Part shown: positions 29,385 through 39,110 of the stretch, piece after piece
Position numbering within the stretch: the first letter of the stretch is position 1
How the letters are laid out: every line of letters begins with the position of its first letter
Origin: Rheinheimera pleomorphica
GTDB lineage: Bacteria; Pseudomonadota; Gammaproteobacteria; Enterobacterales; Alteromonadaceae
DNA length: 64,000 nucleotides
Assembly (NCBI RefSeq): GCF_011634895.1
Contig: NZ_SIRR01000008.1
Coordinates: forward strand, 496,001-560,000
Reading direction: 5' to 3'
The notes under the pieces: generated by a model
The model's input: only the letters and a program-made list of their open reading frames with translations
Database searches by the model: none
What the model was told of the DNA's origin: nothing
Position numbers and translations under genes: made by a program

Positions 29385-30020
29385 TTACACTGCAGTGACG
29401 TGGGCCAGTTCATCCAGCTTAATTTGCAGCAATTGCTTATTTTGCCCTGCACTGTCCAACGCCTGCTGATAGGCGGCTTTAGCGTCTGCCGGTTTATCTG
29501 ACTGCAGCAAAATATCGCCTTTTAATTCGGCCTGAATAGCAGCGAAACTCTCTGGCATCGGCTTTGCCAATGTGCTCAGGGCGGCATCCAGATTACCCTG
29601 CTCACGCTGTACCCGCGCCAGCCGTAATTGCGTTACCGCTAATAGCTCAGGCTGTTTGCTGTGGCTCAATACCCAGTTCAGTTGCTCCGCTGCCTTATCG
29701 TACTGCTGTAAGGCTATCGCATCTTTTGCCGCCAACAAGGCCGCCAGTACTGTGTAATTATCGCCGTTAGATGCTGCAATAAAACCCTGCGCCTGCGCCA
29801 GCCAATCGTCACTGGGCGCTGCGGCATCACGTTGTTCAACTAACTGGCTAAATTTGACGGATGCGGCTTCAGCGGCACCACGTTGTTCTGCCTGATAAAA
29901 ACGAAAACCGTACAACGCCGCCAAACCCAACACCACACCACCTAAAATGGCTTTGCCGTATTCATGCCAAAAACGTTTGATGGCTTCTACCTGTTGTTCT
30001 TCACTGCTGTAAATTTCCAC
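29385..30020 (-). CDS. yfgM: Ancillary SecYEG translocon subunit YfgM
   Basis: A 211-residue inner-membrane protein with a short cytoplasmic N-terminus (YSSEEQQVEAIKRFWHEYGK), one membrane helix (AILGGVVLGLAALYGFRFY) and a periplasmic TPR-like domain. YfgM associates with the Sec translocon and PpiD and hands clients to periplasmic chaperones. It lies between hisS and bamB exactly as in E. coli. Confidence 0.93.
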   Translation of the reverse strand: MEIYSSEEQQVEAIKRFWHEYGKAILGGVVLGLAALYGFRFYQAEQRGAAEAASVKFSQLVEQRDAAAPSDDWLAQAQGFIAASNGDNYTVLAALLAAKDAIALQQYDKAAEQLNWVLSHSKQPELLAVTQLRLARVQREQGNLDAALSTLAKPMPESFAAIQAELKGDILLQSDKPADAKAAYQQALDSAGQNKQLLQIKLDELAHVTAV

Positions 30021-30050
30021 TACATTACTCCGTTGTACGTTTAAGGCCCG

Positions 30051-31325
30051 TTAAGCTGCAAAAGCCAGCGTTTTCGCCAGTTCTGATAATAAGACAGTTT
30101 GTTGCGGTTTATCTTCACGTAACCATTTCACGGTAATTTCGCCACGTGCCAATTCATCGTCACCGATAATCAGGCCAATAGCCGCGCCGGATTTATCTGC
30201 CCGTTTCATTTGTTTCTTTAAATTGCCGCCACCGCAGTGCTGCATAATGCGCGCGCCCGGCATGTCCGCCCGCAGCCTTTCGGCAACAGAAAGGGCAGCA
30301 AGTTCCGCTTGCTCACCTAAAGCCATCAGGTAGATCTCAGCCGCCGGCGCTAACGTTGGTAATAAATTCAGCGTTTGTAATAACAGTACCAGCCGTTCCA
30401 GCCCCAGCGCAAAACCCACTGCCGGTGTAGCTTTGCCGCCCAGCTGCTCAACCAAACCATCATAACGGCCACCGGCACAAACTGTACCCTGGGCACCCAG
30501 CTCAGTGGTCACCCACTCAAACACGGTTTTGTTATAGTAATCCAGTCCGCGCACTAAACGCGGGTTAACGGTATACTCAATGCCAGCTAATGTCAGTAAC
30601 TGCTTTAAGCGGCCAAAGTGCGCTGCTGAATCTTCGTCGAGATAATCGGCCAGCTGTGGTGCCGCACTTAGCAGTTGTGCCAACGCCGGGTTTTTACTGT
30701 CCAACACTCTGAGCGGGTTACTGTACATGCGGCGCAGGCTGTCTTCATCCAGCTGTGCCTTGTGCTGCTCCAAGTAGGCCACCAACGCCTCGCGGTAGGC
30801 CGCACGGGCGTCGCTTGAACCTAACGAATTCAGCTCCAGCTTCACATAGGGCGTTAACCCCAGTTGTTGCCACAAGCGGGCGCTTAGCATGATCACTTCG
30901 GCATCAATATCGGCCGAGGCAATACCAAATGCCTCCAAACCAAACTGGTGAAACTGCCGGTAACGGCCTTTTTGCGGCCGCTCGTGGCGGAACATTGGCC
31001 CGGTGTACCACAACCGTTGTTCCTGATTGTACAATAAACCATGCTCGTTGCCGGCGCGGACACAGCAGGCGGTGCCTTCCGGGCGCAGCGTTAAACTGTC
31101 GCCGTTGCGATCGGCAAAGGTATACATTTCCTTTTCGACAATGTCCGTAACTTCGCCAATCGAGCGCTTAAACAGCTCGGTCATCTCAACAATCGGGAAG
31201 CGGATCTCACTGTAGCCGTAACTGGCAACAGTCTGACGCAGCATCTGTTCAACATATTGCCAGGCCGGCGTATCCTGCGGCAGACAATCGTTCATGCCGC
31301 GAATGGCCTGAATTTGCTTCGACAA
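30051..31325 (-). CDS. hisS: Histidyl-tRNA synthetase
   Basis: A 424-residue class II aminoacyl-tRNA synthetase charging tRNA-His in the cytoplasm. Motif 1 and 2 regions are seen in [13 protein letters not shown] and [18 protein letters not shown]; histidine-specific motifs are [15 protein letters not shown] and [15 protein letters not shown]. The C-terminal anticodon-binding domain (about 330-424) is complete. It belongs to the ispG-hisS-yfgM-bamB string. Confidence 0.98.
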   Translation of the reverse strand: MSKQIQAIRGMNDCLPQDTPAWQYVEQMLRQTVASYGYSEIRFPIVEMTELFKRSIGEVTDIVEKEMYTFADRNGDSLTLRPEGTACCVRAGNEHGLLYNQEQRLWYTGPMFRHERPQKGRYRQFHQFGLEAFGIASADIDAEVIMLSARLWQQLGLTPYVKLELNSLGSSDARAAYREALVAYLEQHKAQLDEDSLRRMYSNPLRVLDSKNPALAQLLSAAPQLADYLDEDSAAHFGRLKQLLTLAGIEYTVNPRLVRGLDYYNKTVFEWVTTELGAQGTVCAGGRYDGLVEQLGGKATPAVGFALGLERLVLLLQTLNLLPTLAPAAEIYLMALGEQAELAALSVAERLRADMPGARIMQHCGGGNLKKQMKRADKSGAAIGLIIGDDELARGEITVKWLREDKPQQTVLLSELAKTLAFAA

Positions 31326-31412
31326 AATTAAACTTCCATCGGTTTAAGTTAAAAAACACCGGCGATTATAGGCGTAACAGGCGCAAACACCAAGCCTGTT
31401 AACCTACCGGGG

Positions 31413-32513
31413 CTAGAGTTGTTTTACCGCGATTTTTTGGGCCAGATAAGCGCGCACCTGTTGTTCCAGCTGCTCGGCGACCTGTTCGTTGTCTAACCGC
31501 AATTTCTGCCGCTGGCCGTTGATATAAAAACCGCTTTTTTTACTGGCACCGGCCACGCCTAAATCAGACACCAGCGCCTCACCCGGCCCGTTTACCACAC
31601 AGCCAATCACCGATACGGTAAGAGGCTCGGTGACATCTTCCAGTTGTTGCTCTAACTGGTTCATGGTTTTAATCACATCAAACTCTTGCCGCGAACAGCT
31701 GGGACAGGCAATAAAATTAATGCCGCGCGAGCGAATGCGCAGCGATTTTAAAATATCAAAGGCCACCTTGACTTCTTCTACCGGATCGGCGGCCAGCGAT
31801 ATCCGCAAGGTGTCACCAATGCCCTCGGCCAGCAACATGCCCAGGCCAATTGCCGACTTAACCGCACCGGCACGGGCGCCACCGGCTTCGGTAATGCCTA
31901 AATGCAAAGGTTGTTTAATTTGCGTTGCCAGCAAACGGTAAGCCCCAACGGCTAAAAACACATCTGAGGCTTTAACGCTAACTTTAAACTGGTCAAAGTT
32001 CAGCCTATCCAAAATGTCGACATGCCGCATCGCCGACTCCACCAGGGCTTCTGGCGTGGGCTCATGGTATTTTTCCTGAATGTCGGCTTCCAGCGAGCCA
32101 CCATTGACACCTATGCGAATAGGAATATTGTGATCGCGCGCACAGTCTACCACAGCGCGAATACGGTCTTCACGGCCGATATTGCCCGGGTTTATCCGCA
32201 GGCAATCGACGCCATACTCGGCCACTTTTAACGCGATGCGATAATCAAAATGAATATCAGCAACCAGGGGCACTGGCGATTGCTGTTTAATCAGTTTAAA
32301 GGCTTCTGCCGCTTCCATCGTCGGCACAGACACCCGCACTAAATCGGCGCCAGCTTTGGCAATGGCCTGAATTTGTGCCACCGTTGCCGCTACATCCGTG
32401 GTGCGGGTATTGGTCATCGACTGCACGGCTATCGGTGCGTCACCGCCAATCAGTACATTACCAACGCGGATCTGTGTACTTTGGCGACGTTTAATTGGAT
32501 TTTCTGCAAACAT
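31413..32513 (-). CDS. ispG: 4-hydroxy-3-methylbut-2-enyl diphosphate synthase (flavodoxin) IspG
   Basis: A 366-residue 4Fe-4S enzyme of the MEP isoprenoid pathway. It starts with the family sequence [20 protein letters not shown] and [12 protein letters not shown], has the TIM-barrel part, and carries the cluster cysteines in [12 protein letters not shown] and [10 protein letters not shown]. It lies two bases downstream of rodZ, the standard pairing in gammaproteobacteria. Confidence 0.98.
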   Translation of the reverse strand: MFAENPIKRRQSTQIRVGNVLIGGDAPIAVQSMTNTRTTDVAATVAQIQAIAKAGADLVRVSVPTMEAAEAFKLIKQQSPVPLVADIHFDYRIALKVAEYGVDCLRINPGNIGREDRIRAVVDCARDHNIPIRIGVNGGSLEADIQEKYHEPTPEALVESAMRHVDILDRLNFDQFKVSVKASDVFLAVGAYRLLATQIKQPLHLGITEAGGARAGAVKSAIGLGMLLAEGIGDTLRISLAADPVEEVKVAFDILKSLRIRSRGINFIACPSCSRQEFDVIKTMNQLEQQLEDVTEPLTVSVIGCVVNGPGEALVSDLGVAGASKKSGFYINGQRQKLRLDNEQVAEQLEQQVRAYLAQKIAVKQL

Positions 32514-32515
32514 GC

Positions 32516-33361
32516 TTATTCTGACTCAGGAATAGTGAATTTTGCCACACGACCAGCCGGTAGCGCTGACATATCAACGGCCTGCTGATTAAAGTTTATT
32601 GTTACTACACTGGGGTTGCCCAGGGTTACCACAAAAGGCGCTTTGCCAGTGAGCTGCATAATGTAACCGGCTTGCTTAGTGCCATAAGCTACCCGGTTGC
32701 CGTCGGCGTCTACCACATCGACCCAGCAATTGGCGCTAAAGCGCATTTCCAGCTGTGCCACGTCGTCCGGCGCCATTACGCCGGCCTGCTCAACGGGCTC
32801 AGCGTCAGGGGGCGTTAATTGCTCCAGCAACTGATGCAATTGCTCCGGCGTAGCGGCCCGCTCTGCTGTATCGGTTAGCTCTGGCTCAGCAGAGGGCACA
32901 GCATTGACAACGACAACGTCTTCGCTGGCCACGGCTGAATCCGTGCTGTTATCCGCCGTACTCAGTCTGGCCGTTTGCCACCACCAGACAAATAACAACA
33001 GCAGCAGTAACGCCATAATGGCATAGGTCAGCCACATAAAACGGTTTTCTGTCGCTTGCTTTGCCGTGCGGTTAGAAAAGGTCCGCATCGGCTTGGCCGT
33101 GCTTTGCTGGCAACCGGTATCACGGCTGAACGCGGCCATCAGCTGAGTTTCTGGTAATTTCAATAACCGGCCATAAGCCCGTACATAGCCACGGGCAAAG
33201 GTTTCCAGCGTGCCGTCAAACTGGTCCTGCTCCAGCTTAGTGATCAGTTCCGGCCGCAGGTTCAGCTGCAGCGCGACCTGCTGCACCGTTAATTTTCGCT
33301 GTTCACGCGCCTGGCGCAGCAGGGCACCGGCACTGGGCTGAGCTGCACTGTCGGTTGTCAT
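32516..33361 (-). CDS. rodZ: Cytoskeleton protein RodZ
   Basis: A 281-residue bitopic membrane protein that ties MreB filaments to the elongation machinery. The cytoplasmic N-terminal helix-turn-helix domain reads [34 protein letters not shown], then come a basic juxtamembrane region, a membrane helix ([16 protein letters not shown]) and a periplasmic part ending in the DUF4115-type beta domain ([12 protein letters not shown]). The start overlaps the pilW stop (ATGA), which fixes it; the longer open frame upstream is inside pilW. Confidence 0.95.
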   Translation of the reverse strand: MTTDSAAQPSAGALLRQAREQRKLTVQQVALQLNLRPELITKLEQDQFDGTLETFARGYVRAYGRLLKLPETQLMAAFSRDTGCQQSTAKPMRTFSNRTAKQATENRFMWLTYAIMALLLLLLFVWWWQTARLSTADNSTDSAVASEDVVVVNAVPSAEPELTDTAERAATPEQLHQLLEQLTPPDAEPVEQAGVMAPDDVAQLEMRFSANCWVDVVDADGNRVAYGTKQAGYIMQLTGKAPFVVTLGNPSVVTINFNQQAVDMSALPAGRVAKFTIPESE

Positions 33362-35229
33362 TGCGCCACGCTGGCCGGGTCGACCACATACACTTGCTGC
33401 CCTACCTGCAGGGTGCTTTGCTCGGTCAGGTTGTTCCATGCCATAAAGCTACTCAGGCGCACATTATAGCGATAAGAAATACCGAACATGGTTTCACCGG
33501 CTGCCACCACGTGATATGGCTGCACCGCAGCGGCTTGTTCACGCTGTGCCAGCGCGGGCTGTTGCACTTCGCCGCGATTTAGTTCTTCCTCACTAACCGG
33601 CCCCAACCAGATTTTCTGGCCGGTTTTAATCACGGAGTCCGGGCTAAGCTGGTTCCACTGCATCAGCCGCTGCAGGCGGATATTATGCTTTACCGATATC
33701 GCGTATAACGACTCAGCTGCCTGCACTATATGAAAGGCGGTGTCGGCTGCCGGCGCAGTTTGTACCTGTTCCTGCGATGCTATTTCTGTCGCAGTGGCTT
33801 CTGTTTCTGCGGTTTCTGTTTGCGCAGCGTCTGCGTGTGCGGTATTGCTTTGGGTGACTTCTACGGTCAGTGCTTCTACCGCAGCCATTTCTGTTGGCGT
33901 CGTTTCGCTCTGCGCCATCTCTGCCAATGCAGTCTCTGTCAGTTCAGCCTCTGTCGGTACAGTCTCTGCTTCTGTCGCTGCAGTGTCGCTCTGCGTAACC
34001 TCGGATTGAGTGGCTGGTGCCTGCGTTGCGACTAGCGTTGCAGCATCGTCAGCAGCAACGGCTTTTACAGGCTGATCAGCAATCGGCTCTGGCTCAGTCG
34101 TTGCTGCCATTTGCGCCGCTGCCTGCTGCAGTTCAGTCTCGGTGGGTAAGGCCGCTACCGCAGTAGCCGGGCTGATTACCGCCGTGGTCTGAGCCGCTAA
34201 ACTGCCGGCAATGGCACTGGTCGCGTTGTGCAATTCTGCCACACTGCTATCCGGCGCTGTATTAGCCATGCTTTGCTCTGGCGCAGTATTGTCAGACGCT
34301 GTTTTGCGTTTAACGACTTTTAGCTTAGGGTTAGGCAGCGGGCTTGCCGGTAACTCAGGTTTTTCGGCGTCTTCATCCGGCAATACTATATTAGCCATCA
34401 GGCTGTCTTTATAACGCTCACGCAGCTGCTCAAACTCGCTGTCCTGCAACCTTTTTTGCAGCAACAAGCGGGTTTCCGGCGTATCGGTGTATAAGGTCAG
34501 CAGTAATTGTTCGGCGTTACGCAGCGTCTCCTGGTCGCCGTTTTTCTCAGCAATCAGATAACTTAACAGCACAGTACGTGCCGACACCCGGCCCAGGCGC
34601 TGAATACGGTCTAACAATGCCTTGGCACCACGGTTATCGCCCATAGCATAGGATAAGCCGGCCGACATCGTTAGCGAGGTAATACGGGTGGTGTTATGGC
34701 TAGTGGAACTGTCCAGATACCCTTTGGCTTTGTTAAAGTTATTCTGCTGTAGCTGGCACAGCGCCAGGTTTTCATAGCTTTCGGCAACGCGGATATAACC
34801 GGGGCGGCTAATCGCTTTTAGCAGCAACTGCTCTGCCTCGTCGTAACGCTCAAGCTGGCACAAGAAAGCGCCATAATTGTTATAAGCATCGGCGTAGTTA
34901 GCGTCTTTTTGAATGGCCAGGCGGAAATACTCTTCAGCCTGCTTGTTTTCACCGACGCTTTGGTAATAGTACGCCAGAGCGCTGTGCACTTCGGCTGAAT
35001 TAGGCGCAAAACTGCGGGCCCGCTCAAGGTTGTACTTGGCTTGCGAGGTATCACCGCGGCGCAGATAGTTTAACCCTAGCGAGATACGGGTGCGGGCGGC
35101 TTCTATATTGTCAAAAGTACGGTCTGACACCGGTTTATCACTACCAACATAGGTCTGTTCAGACACACAGCCGGTCAGTACCAGTAAACTACAGAGTGAA
35201 ATACCAAACAGGACTTTTTGCTTCACCAC
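33358..35229 (-). CDS. pilW: Type IV pilus pilotin PilW/PilF extended by two LysM domains
   Basis: A 623-residue lipoprotein. The lipobox LVLTGC places the lipid on Cys21. TPR repeats (about 42-270, e.g. AEVHSALAYYYQSVGENKQAEEYF) match PilW/PilF, the pilotin that helps the PilQ secretin assemble and normally has only about 250 residues. Here a low-complexity Ala/Thr/Glu linker (about 285-498) leads to two LysM domains (499-543, starting FHIVQAAESLYAIS; 572-616, starting YHVVAAGETMFGIS). LysM binds glycan strands of peptidoglycan. Position between rlmN and rodZ is the usual pilW locus, so the core identity is secure; the C-terminal half is the unusual part. Confidence 0.92.
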   Translation of the reverse strand: MVKQKVLFGISLCSLLVLTGCVSEQTYVGSDKPVSDRTFDNIEAARTRISLGLNYLRRGDTSQAKYNLERARSFAPNSAEVHSALAYYYQSVGENKQAEEYFRLAIQKDANYADAYNNYGAFLCQLERYDEAEQLLLKAISRPGYIRVAESYENLALCQLQQNNFNKAKGYLDSSTSHNTTRITSLTMSAGLSYAMGDNRGAKALLDRIQRLGRVSARTVLLSYLIAEKNGDQETLRNAEQLLLTLYTDTPETRLLLQKRLQDSEFEQLRERYKDSLMANIVLPDEDAEKPELPASPLPNPKLKVVKRKTASDNTAPEQSMANTAPDSSVAELHNATSAIAGSLAAQTTAVISPATAVAALPTETELQQAAAQMAATTEPEPIADQPVKAVAADDAATLVATQAPATQSEVTQSDTAATEAETVPTEAELTETALAEMAQSETTPTEMAAVEALTVEVTQSNTAHADAAQTETAETEATATEIASQEQVQTAPAADTAFHIVQAAESLYAISVKHNIRLQRLMQWNQLSPDSVIKTGQKIWLGPVSEEELNRGEVQQPALAQREQAAAVQPYHVVAAGETMFGISYRYNVRLSSFMAWNNLTEQSTLQVGQQVYVVDPASVAQ

Positions 35230-35244
35230 ACCTACATCCTTGAT

Positions 35245-36372
35245 TTATTGCAACAATTTTACGGCGATGGGCTGACCTTTTTGCTGCTTTTTGATTAACC
35301 GTTTTGTTCTGTCAATCACATCACCCACCAGCTGACCACAGGCAGCGTCGATGTCATCTCCGCGTGTCTTGCGTACAATAACAGTAAAGCCATATTCTTG
35401 TAAGACTTTGTTAAATCTGTCAATGCGCGAGTTGCTGGAACGCTTGTACGGTGACCCCGGGTAAGGGTTAAACGGGATCAGGTTAATTTTTGACGGCGTG
35501 TCTTTTAACGCCTGCGCCAGTTCATGTGCCTGTTCCATACTGTCGTTCACCCCGTCCAGCATCACGTACTCTACTGTGACCTTATCATTGGCCTTAGAGT
35601 TCGCTACATAACGTCTTGAGGCAGCTAAAAATTCTTCCATCGGGTATTTACGGTTTACCGGTACCAGCTCGTTACGCAGCTCGTTGTTCGGCGCATGCAG
35701 CGAAATGGCCAGTGCGACATCGATTTTATCGCGCAGTAAATCCAGCGCCGGCACGACGCCAGAGGTACTTAAGGTGACGCGGCGTTTAGATAAACCAAAG
35801 CCGAAATCTTCCAGCATCAGCTCCATCGCCGGCACGACGTTGTTCAGGTTTAGCAATGGCTCACCCATCCCCATCATCACCACATTCGTCACCGGTTTAT
35901 CGCCGGTGTCGCCATAGCTACCGATAATTTGCGCCACCCGCCAGACCTGACCAATAATTTCTGCCACGCTGAGGTTACGGTTAAAACCCTGCTGAGCGGT
36001 AGAGCAGAACGAGCAATCCAGCGCACAGCCCACTTGCGACGACACACACAGCGTGCGGCGGTCTTTTTCCGGGATCCATACCGTTTCCACTTCCTGGCCA
36101 CCACGTAAGCCCATGACAAACTTAATGGTACCGTCACTGCTGTCTTGCCGGGTAACCACCACCGGCGCTTCAATGACGCAGCGTGCTTTTAACTTTTCCC
36201 GCAATACTTTATTGATATTGCTCATCTTATCGAAATCATCGACACAGAAGTGGTAAATCCATTTCATTACCTGATCGGCACGAAACGGTTTTTCGCCAAG
36301 CTCGACAAAAAACGCCTGCATTTGCGCCCGGGTGAGATCAAGTAAATTAATTTTGTCTTGCTGCTCAGTCAT
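35245..36372 (-). CDS. rlmN: Dual-specificity 23S rRNA/tRNA adenine-C2 methyltransferase RlmN
   Basis: A 375-residue radical-SAM enzyme that methylates A2503 of 23S rRNA and A37 of several tRNAs. The radical-SAM CxxxCxxC motif is in [15 protein letters not shown]; further signatures are [13 protein letters not shown] and the C-terminal DIDAACGQL, where the cysteine forms the reaction intermediate. The ATG at 36372 has GGAG upstream; ten further in-frame codons exist before it. It heads the rlmN-pilW-rodZ-ispG-hisS string. Confidence 0.97.
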   Translation of the reverse strand: MTEQQDKINLLDLTRAQMQAFFVELGEKPFRADQVMKWIYHFCVDDFDKMSNINKVLREKLKARCVIEAPVVVTRQDSSDGTIKFVMGLRGGQEVETVWIPEKDRRTLCVSSQVGCALDCSFCSTAQQGFNRNLSVAEIIGQVWRVAQIIGSYGDTGDKPVTNVVMMGMGEPLLNLNNVVPAMELMLEDFGFGLSKRRVTLSTSGVVPALDLLRDKIDVALAISLHAPNNELRNELVPVNRKYPMEEFLAASRRYVANSKANDKVTVEYVMLDGVNDSMEQAHELAQALKDTPSKINLIPFNPYPGSPYKRSSNSRIDRFNKVLQEYGFTVIVRKTRGDDIDAACGQLVGDVIDRTKRLIKKQQKGQPIAVKLLQ

Positions 36373-36430
36373 TTGCAGAGCACTCCTTACCACAATAAAC
36401 AATAGCCATAAAACACTGTACCAACATGCA

Positions 36431-36454
36431 CTAAGGGGGCTGCTGCCCCCTTAG
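36431..36454 (-). terminator. Strong hairpin after ndk
   Basis: A perfect 10-bp stem (CTAAGGGGGC / GCCCCCTTAG) with a 4-base loop lies 24 bases after the ndk stop. There is no T run, so termination may be partial and allow read-through into rlmN. Confidence 0.5.
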
Positions 36455-36478
36455 TCCGTTACCGTAGGCGATGAACGC

Positions 36479-36910
36479 TTAACGGGTACGGGCACACAGC
36501 TCAGCTTCAGTGAAGAAGTACGCAATTTCACGTGCAGCAGACGCGGCAGCGTCAGAACCGTGAACCGCGTTCTCGTCGATGCTGGCAGCGTAATCAGCAC
36601 GTAAAGTTCCGGCTAACGCATCTTTCGGGTTAGTCGCACCCATGATTTCACGGTTTTTACGCACCGCATCTTCGCCTTCTAACACTTGCACCATTACCGG
36701 GCCAGACGTCATGAAAGACACCAGGGCGCCAAAGAAAGGACGCTCTTTGTGTTCTGCGTAGAAACCTTCCGCCTGCTCGCGGCTTAAGTGTAGCATTTTG
36801 GCGGCAACGATACGTAAACCGGCAGATTCGAAACGGTTGTAGATAGCGCCGATCACGTTCTTGGCAACAGCATCCGGCTTGATAATTGAAAAAGTGCGTT
36901 CTAACGCCAT
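36479..36910 (-). CDS. ndk: Nucleoside diphosphate kinase
   Basis: A 143-residue enzyme that balances NTP and dNTP pools by phosphate exchange through a histidine. It begins [21 protein letters not shown], and the active-site histidine is in [20 protein letters not shown]. Length and sequence are standard. It precedes rlmN, as in E. coli, and has its own start with an AGGAG-like site. Confidence 0.98.
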   Translation of the reverse strand: MALERTFSIIKPDAVAKNVIGAIYNRFESAGLRIVAAKMLHLSREQAEGFYAEHKERPFFGALVSFMTSGPVMVQVLEGEDAVRKNREIMGATNPKDALAGTLRADYAASIDENAVHGSDAAASAAREIAYFFTEAELCARTR

Positions 36911-37006
36911 AACAGGCTCCTGATTAAAAGGTAAGTTAAATTAATGATTAAAATTTAAGGCGGCAAATTATACGCTAGTTGTAAAAAAAAACCTATTTTT
37001 GCTGAC

Positions 37007-37039
37007 AAAAAAGCCGCAACTCAGTGTTGCGGCTTTTTA
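37007..37039. terminator. Bidirectional terminator upstream of ndk, downstream of the PstS-like gene
   Basis: A 13-bp perfect stem (AAAAAGCCGCAAC / GTTGCGGCTTTTT) with a 5-base loop lies 30 bases after the PstS-like gene stop. It ends that minus-strand transcript; the A run on the other side makes it symmetrical. Confidence 0.88.
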
Positions 37040-37068
37040 TGACAAGCAGGCTATTACGCTATCGGCGG

Positions 37069-37482
37069 TTAGAAGGTGGCCACCACCTTAACACTGTCGT
37101 CGACATTACCGCTGCTAATGTAGCCAATGGCGGTACTATCAGCGGCTACCGCTGCTTTTACCGCGGCATCATCGGCCAGTTCTTTCGGCGGCGTACCTTT
37201 ACCGGTAAATACCAGCTTTGACCAGTAGGCTTTCAACTGCGCCGCAGAGCGGTTTAGCACCTTGCTGTCAAACTCATCACGCGCAGCCTGGCCCTCAGCC
37301 AGATTTAACGGCGTGGCTTTACTGCCATCGGCAAAGTTTGACGTGCGGCCTAAAAATAACCGGCTTAGTTCATCTGCTGTAACAGCATTGTTGTTGGCCG
37401 GGTTTACCACTACCGCTATTTCTGCTTGCGCAGCGCCAACACAGCACATTGCTGCCAGCAAGACGATTTTGATTATCTGCAT
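37069..37482 (-). CDS. Small PstS-like phosphate-binding periplasmic protein
   Basis: A 137-residue protein with a signal peptide (IIKIVLLAAMCCVGAAQA). The mature sequence IAVVVNPANNNAVTADELSRLFLGRTSNFADG and AIGYISSG matches the short PstS-like proteins related to phosphate ABC transporter binding proteins, but only one lobe is present (PstS has about 320 residues). The start has AGGAGGT. It follows the porin gene by 10 bases, forming an outer-membrane plus periplasm pair. A role in binding phosphate or another oxyanion is inference. Confidence 0.8.
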   Translation of the reverse strand: MQIIKIVLLAAMCCVGAAQAEIAVVVNPANNNAVTADELSRLFLGRTSNFADGSKATPLNLAEGQAARDEFDSKVLNRSAAQLKAYWSKLVFTGKGTPPKELADDAAVKAAVAADSTAIGYISSGNVDDSVKVVATF

Positions 37483-37492
37483 TTGGACCTCC

Positions 37493-38623
37493 TCAGAACA
37501 CCAAGTCCACGCCAACAGTCAACAAACTGGCGTCATCATTTGTGATGTCATTGTTTAAACGGGTAAACTGAGCCTTAAATGCAGCTGAAGGATGAAAGTC
37601 GTAACGCAACCCTAAGTTCCAGGCATCGCGTTTCACCTCAAAGCGCTCAACGGCTTCAGTTACCCCCTGCGCCAATGCGGCCGGCACACCTTGCGGCAGC
37701 ATGGCAATGATGTCGCGTTTGGCGTCATTGTCGCGCTTCTCGTAAGAAATATAGGGCGTCATGCTGCCAAAACGGTGGCCTAACGAGATATAGTAACCAT
37801 TCTGTTTGGCAATAAGCGAATCGTCGACTTCGGTACGGGTAACTTCAGCCACGGCAACCCAGTCATTTTTATCAACCGTAAAAGCTACGCCCATAAAAGA
37901 GCTGCTTTCTTCATCGACATCTATTGCACTGGCAACCCCGGCCAAACCACTGGCGTTAAGAATAGCCGTCAGACCGTCCACATCAGGGTTAGATAACGTG
38001 GTTTTACCTGCCAGATAGGCCAACCTCACACTAAACCAATCCCGGCTTAATTCCCAGGTAGCACCGAGAATACTGTCAATTTTTGCCTGTACCGTTAAAC
38101 CGGTCACCACGGCATCACCATCAAAAGCGCCGGCAATAAGTTGCAGCGTGGAGTCAAAATCGCCCAGCGTAGCAGTGCGGTACAGTGATACCCCTTCAAT
38201 GTTATCAAAGTCCAGGTTATATACCGCCTCCGGTACCCTGGCCCAATCATAGGCATAACCTACATCTTTAAAGTCGGAGTATCTGTAAAAGGGGGTTCTT
38301 AAACGGCCGGCGTTAATTTGCATATCGTCCGTTAACTGATAGCTGACAAATGCCCACTCAAATTCAGCATCAAAGTCTTCCCGACCGCGTCCCATTAACT
38401 GAGCGGTAACTGACAGCTTTTCGCCCAGGTCTGACATCACCTGAACAGCAAACAAACTCTCATTTTTAAAATCCAGCTCGTCGCTATAACCATAGAGTTG
38501 TTCATCGCTGCCCAATGTCATACCAGCTTTAATCGAGGCAAAACCATTAATAGTGACATCCGCGTAAACCGGGGCGGTAAACAGCCCGGCTAACGTCAAT
38601 GCCAACAAAGATTTTTTAATCAT
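37493..38623 (-). CDS. Outer-membrane porin-like protein
   Basis: A 376-residue protein with signal peptide (SLLALTLAGLFTAPVYAD), many amphipathic strands and a C-terminal phenylalanine (LLTVGVDLVF), all typical of a beta-barrel. The order of motifs (INGFASIKAGM, QINAGRLRTPFYRYSDFKDVGYAYDW) resembles proteobacterial gram-negative porins found in Shewanella and relatives. It is the first gene of an operon with the PstS-like protein. Start chosen at the ATG with GGAG five bases upstream. Confidence 0.85.
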   Translation of the reverse strand: MIKKSLLALTLAGLFTAPVYADVTINGFASIKAGMTLGSDEQLYGYSDELDFKNESLFAVQVMSDLGEKLSVTAQLMGRGREDFDAEFEWAFVSYQLTDDMQINAGRLRTPFYRYSDFKDVGYAYDWARVPEAVYNLDFDNIEGVSLYRTATLGDFDSTLQLIAGAFDGDAVVTGLTVQAKIDSILGATWELSRDWFSVRLAYLAGKTTLSNPDVDGLTAILNASGLAGVASAIDVDEESSSFMGVAFTVDKNDWVAVAEVTRTEVDDSLIAKQNGYYISLGHRFGSMTPYISYEKRDNDAKRDIIAMLPQGVPAALAQGVTEAVERFEVKRDAWNLGLRYDFHPSAAFKAQFTRLNNDITNDDASLLTVGVDLVF

Positions 38624-38723
38624 AGTTGCTCCATAGGTTATCAATATCATACAGATCCTAGCTGAATCTGATTGATTCTCCAGACGACATGAGGTTTTTA
38701 TTACGTTAGATCAGCTAATTGCA

Positions 38724-38753
38724 TAAAAAAACGGCCTTAACGGCCGTTTTTTT
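38724..38753. terminator. Bidirectional terminator between fdx and the porin gene
   Basis: A 12-bp perfect stem (AAAAAAACGGCC / GGCCGTTTTTTT) with a 5-base loop lies 15 bases after the fdx stop and about 100 bases before the porin start. It marks the end of the isc operon; iscX, which often follows fdx, is absent. Confidence 0.9.
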
Positions 38754-38768
38754 ATCGCCTCAGCCAGA

Positions 38769-39107
38769 TCAATGGCCTTCACTGACCATGTTTACGGTGT
38801 ATTTTGGAATTTCGACCACCAGATCTTCATCGGCAATACGGGCCTGACAGCCCAGCCGAGATTCCGGCTCTAAACCCCAGGCTTTGTCCAGCATATCGTC
38901 TTCGAGCTCGTCACTTTCATTCAACGAATAAAAGCCTTCGCGCACTATAACGTGGCAGGTGGTGCAGGCGCAGGACTTCTCACAGGCATGCTCGATAGCG
39001 ATGCCATTGCGCAGCGCCACGTCTAAAACCGTTTCACCGGTTTTCGCTTCCAGCGCTGCACCTTGCGGGCACAGTTCAGCATGGGGTAAAAATACAATTT
39101 GTGGCAT
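38769..39107 (-). CDS. fdx: ISC system 2Fe-2S ferredoxin
   Basis: A 112-residue ferredoxin that supplies electrons in iron-sulfur cluster assembly. The cluster cysteines are in EHACEKSCACTTCHVIV and GCQARI, the standard pattern of adrenodoxin-type Isc ferredoxins. It begins MPQIVFLPHAELCP, close to E. coli Fdx. It is the last gene of the isc operon, three bases after hscA. Confidence 0.97.
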   Translation of the reverse strand: MPQIVFLPHAELCPQGAALEAKTGETVLDVALRNGIAIEHACEKSCACTTCHVIVREGFYSLNESDELEDDMLDKAWGLEPESRLGCQARIADEDLVVEIPKYTVNMVSEGH

Positions 39108-39110
39108 CTG

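Noticed and set aside
33730-34035. Cys/Phe- and Val/Ser/Ala-rich frames on the plus strand
   Set aside because: They are shadows of the repetitive Ala/Thr/Glu linker of PilW on the other strand.
34001-34400. Repetitive-looking DNA considered as a possible tandem repeat or CRISPR-like array
   Set aside because: The periodicity is irregular and comes from the low-complexity Ala/Thr/Glu/Gln codons of PilW; there are no constant-length repeats and spacers. No CRISPR array was seen anywhere in the window.
35486-35504. GACGGCGTGTC inside rlmN, similar to the end of the intergenic repeat core
   Set aside because: Only the short terminal segment matches, no arms or core are present, and it lies in conserved coding sequence.
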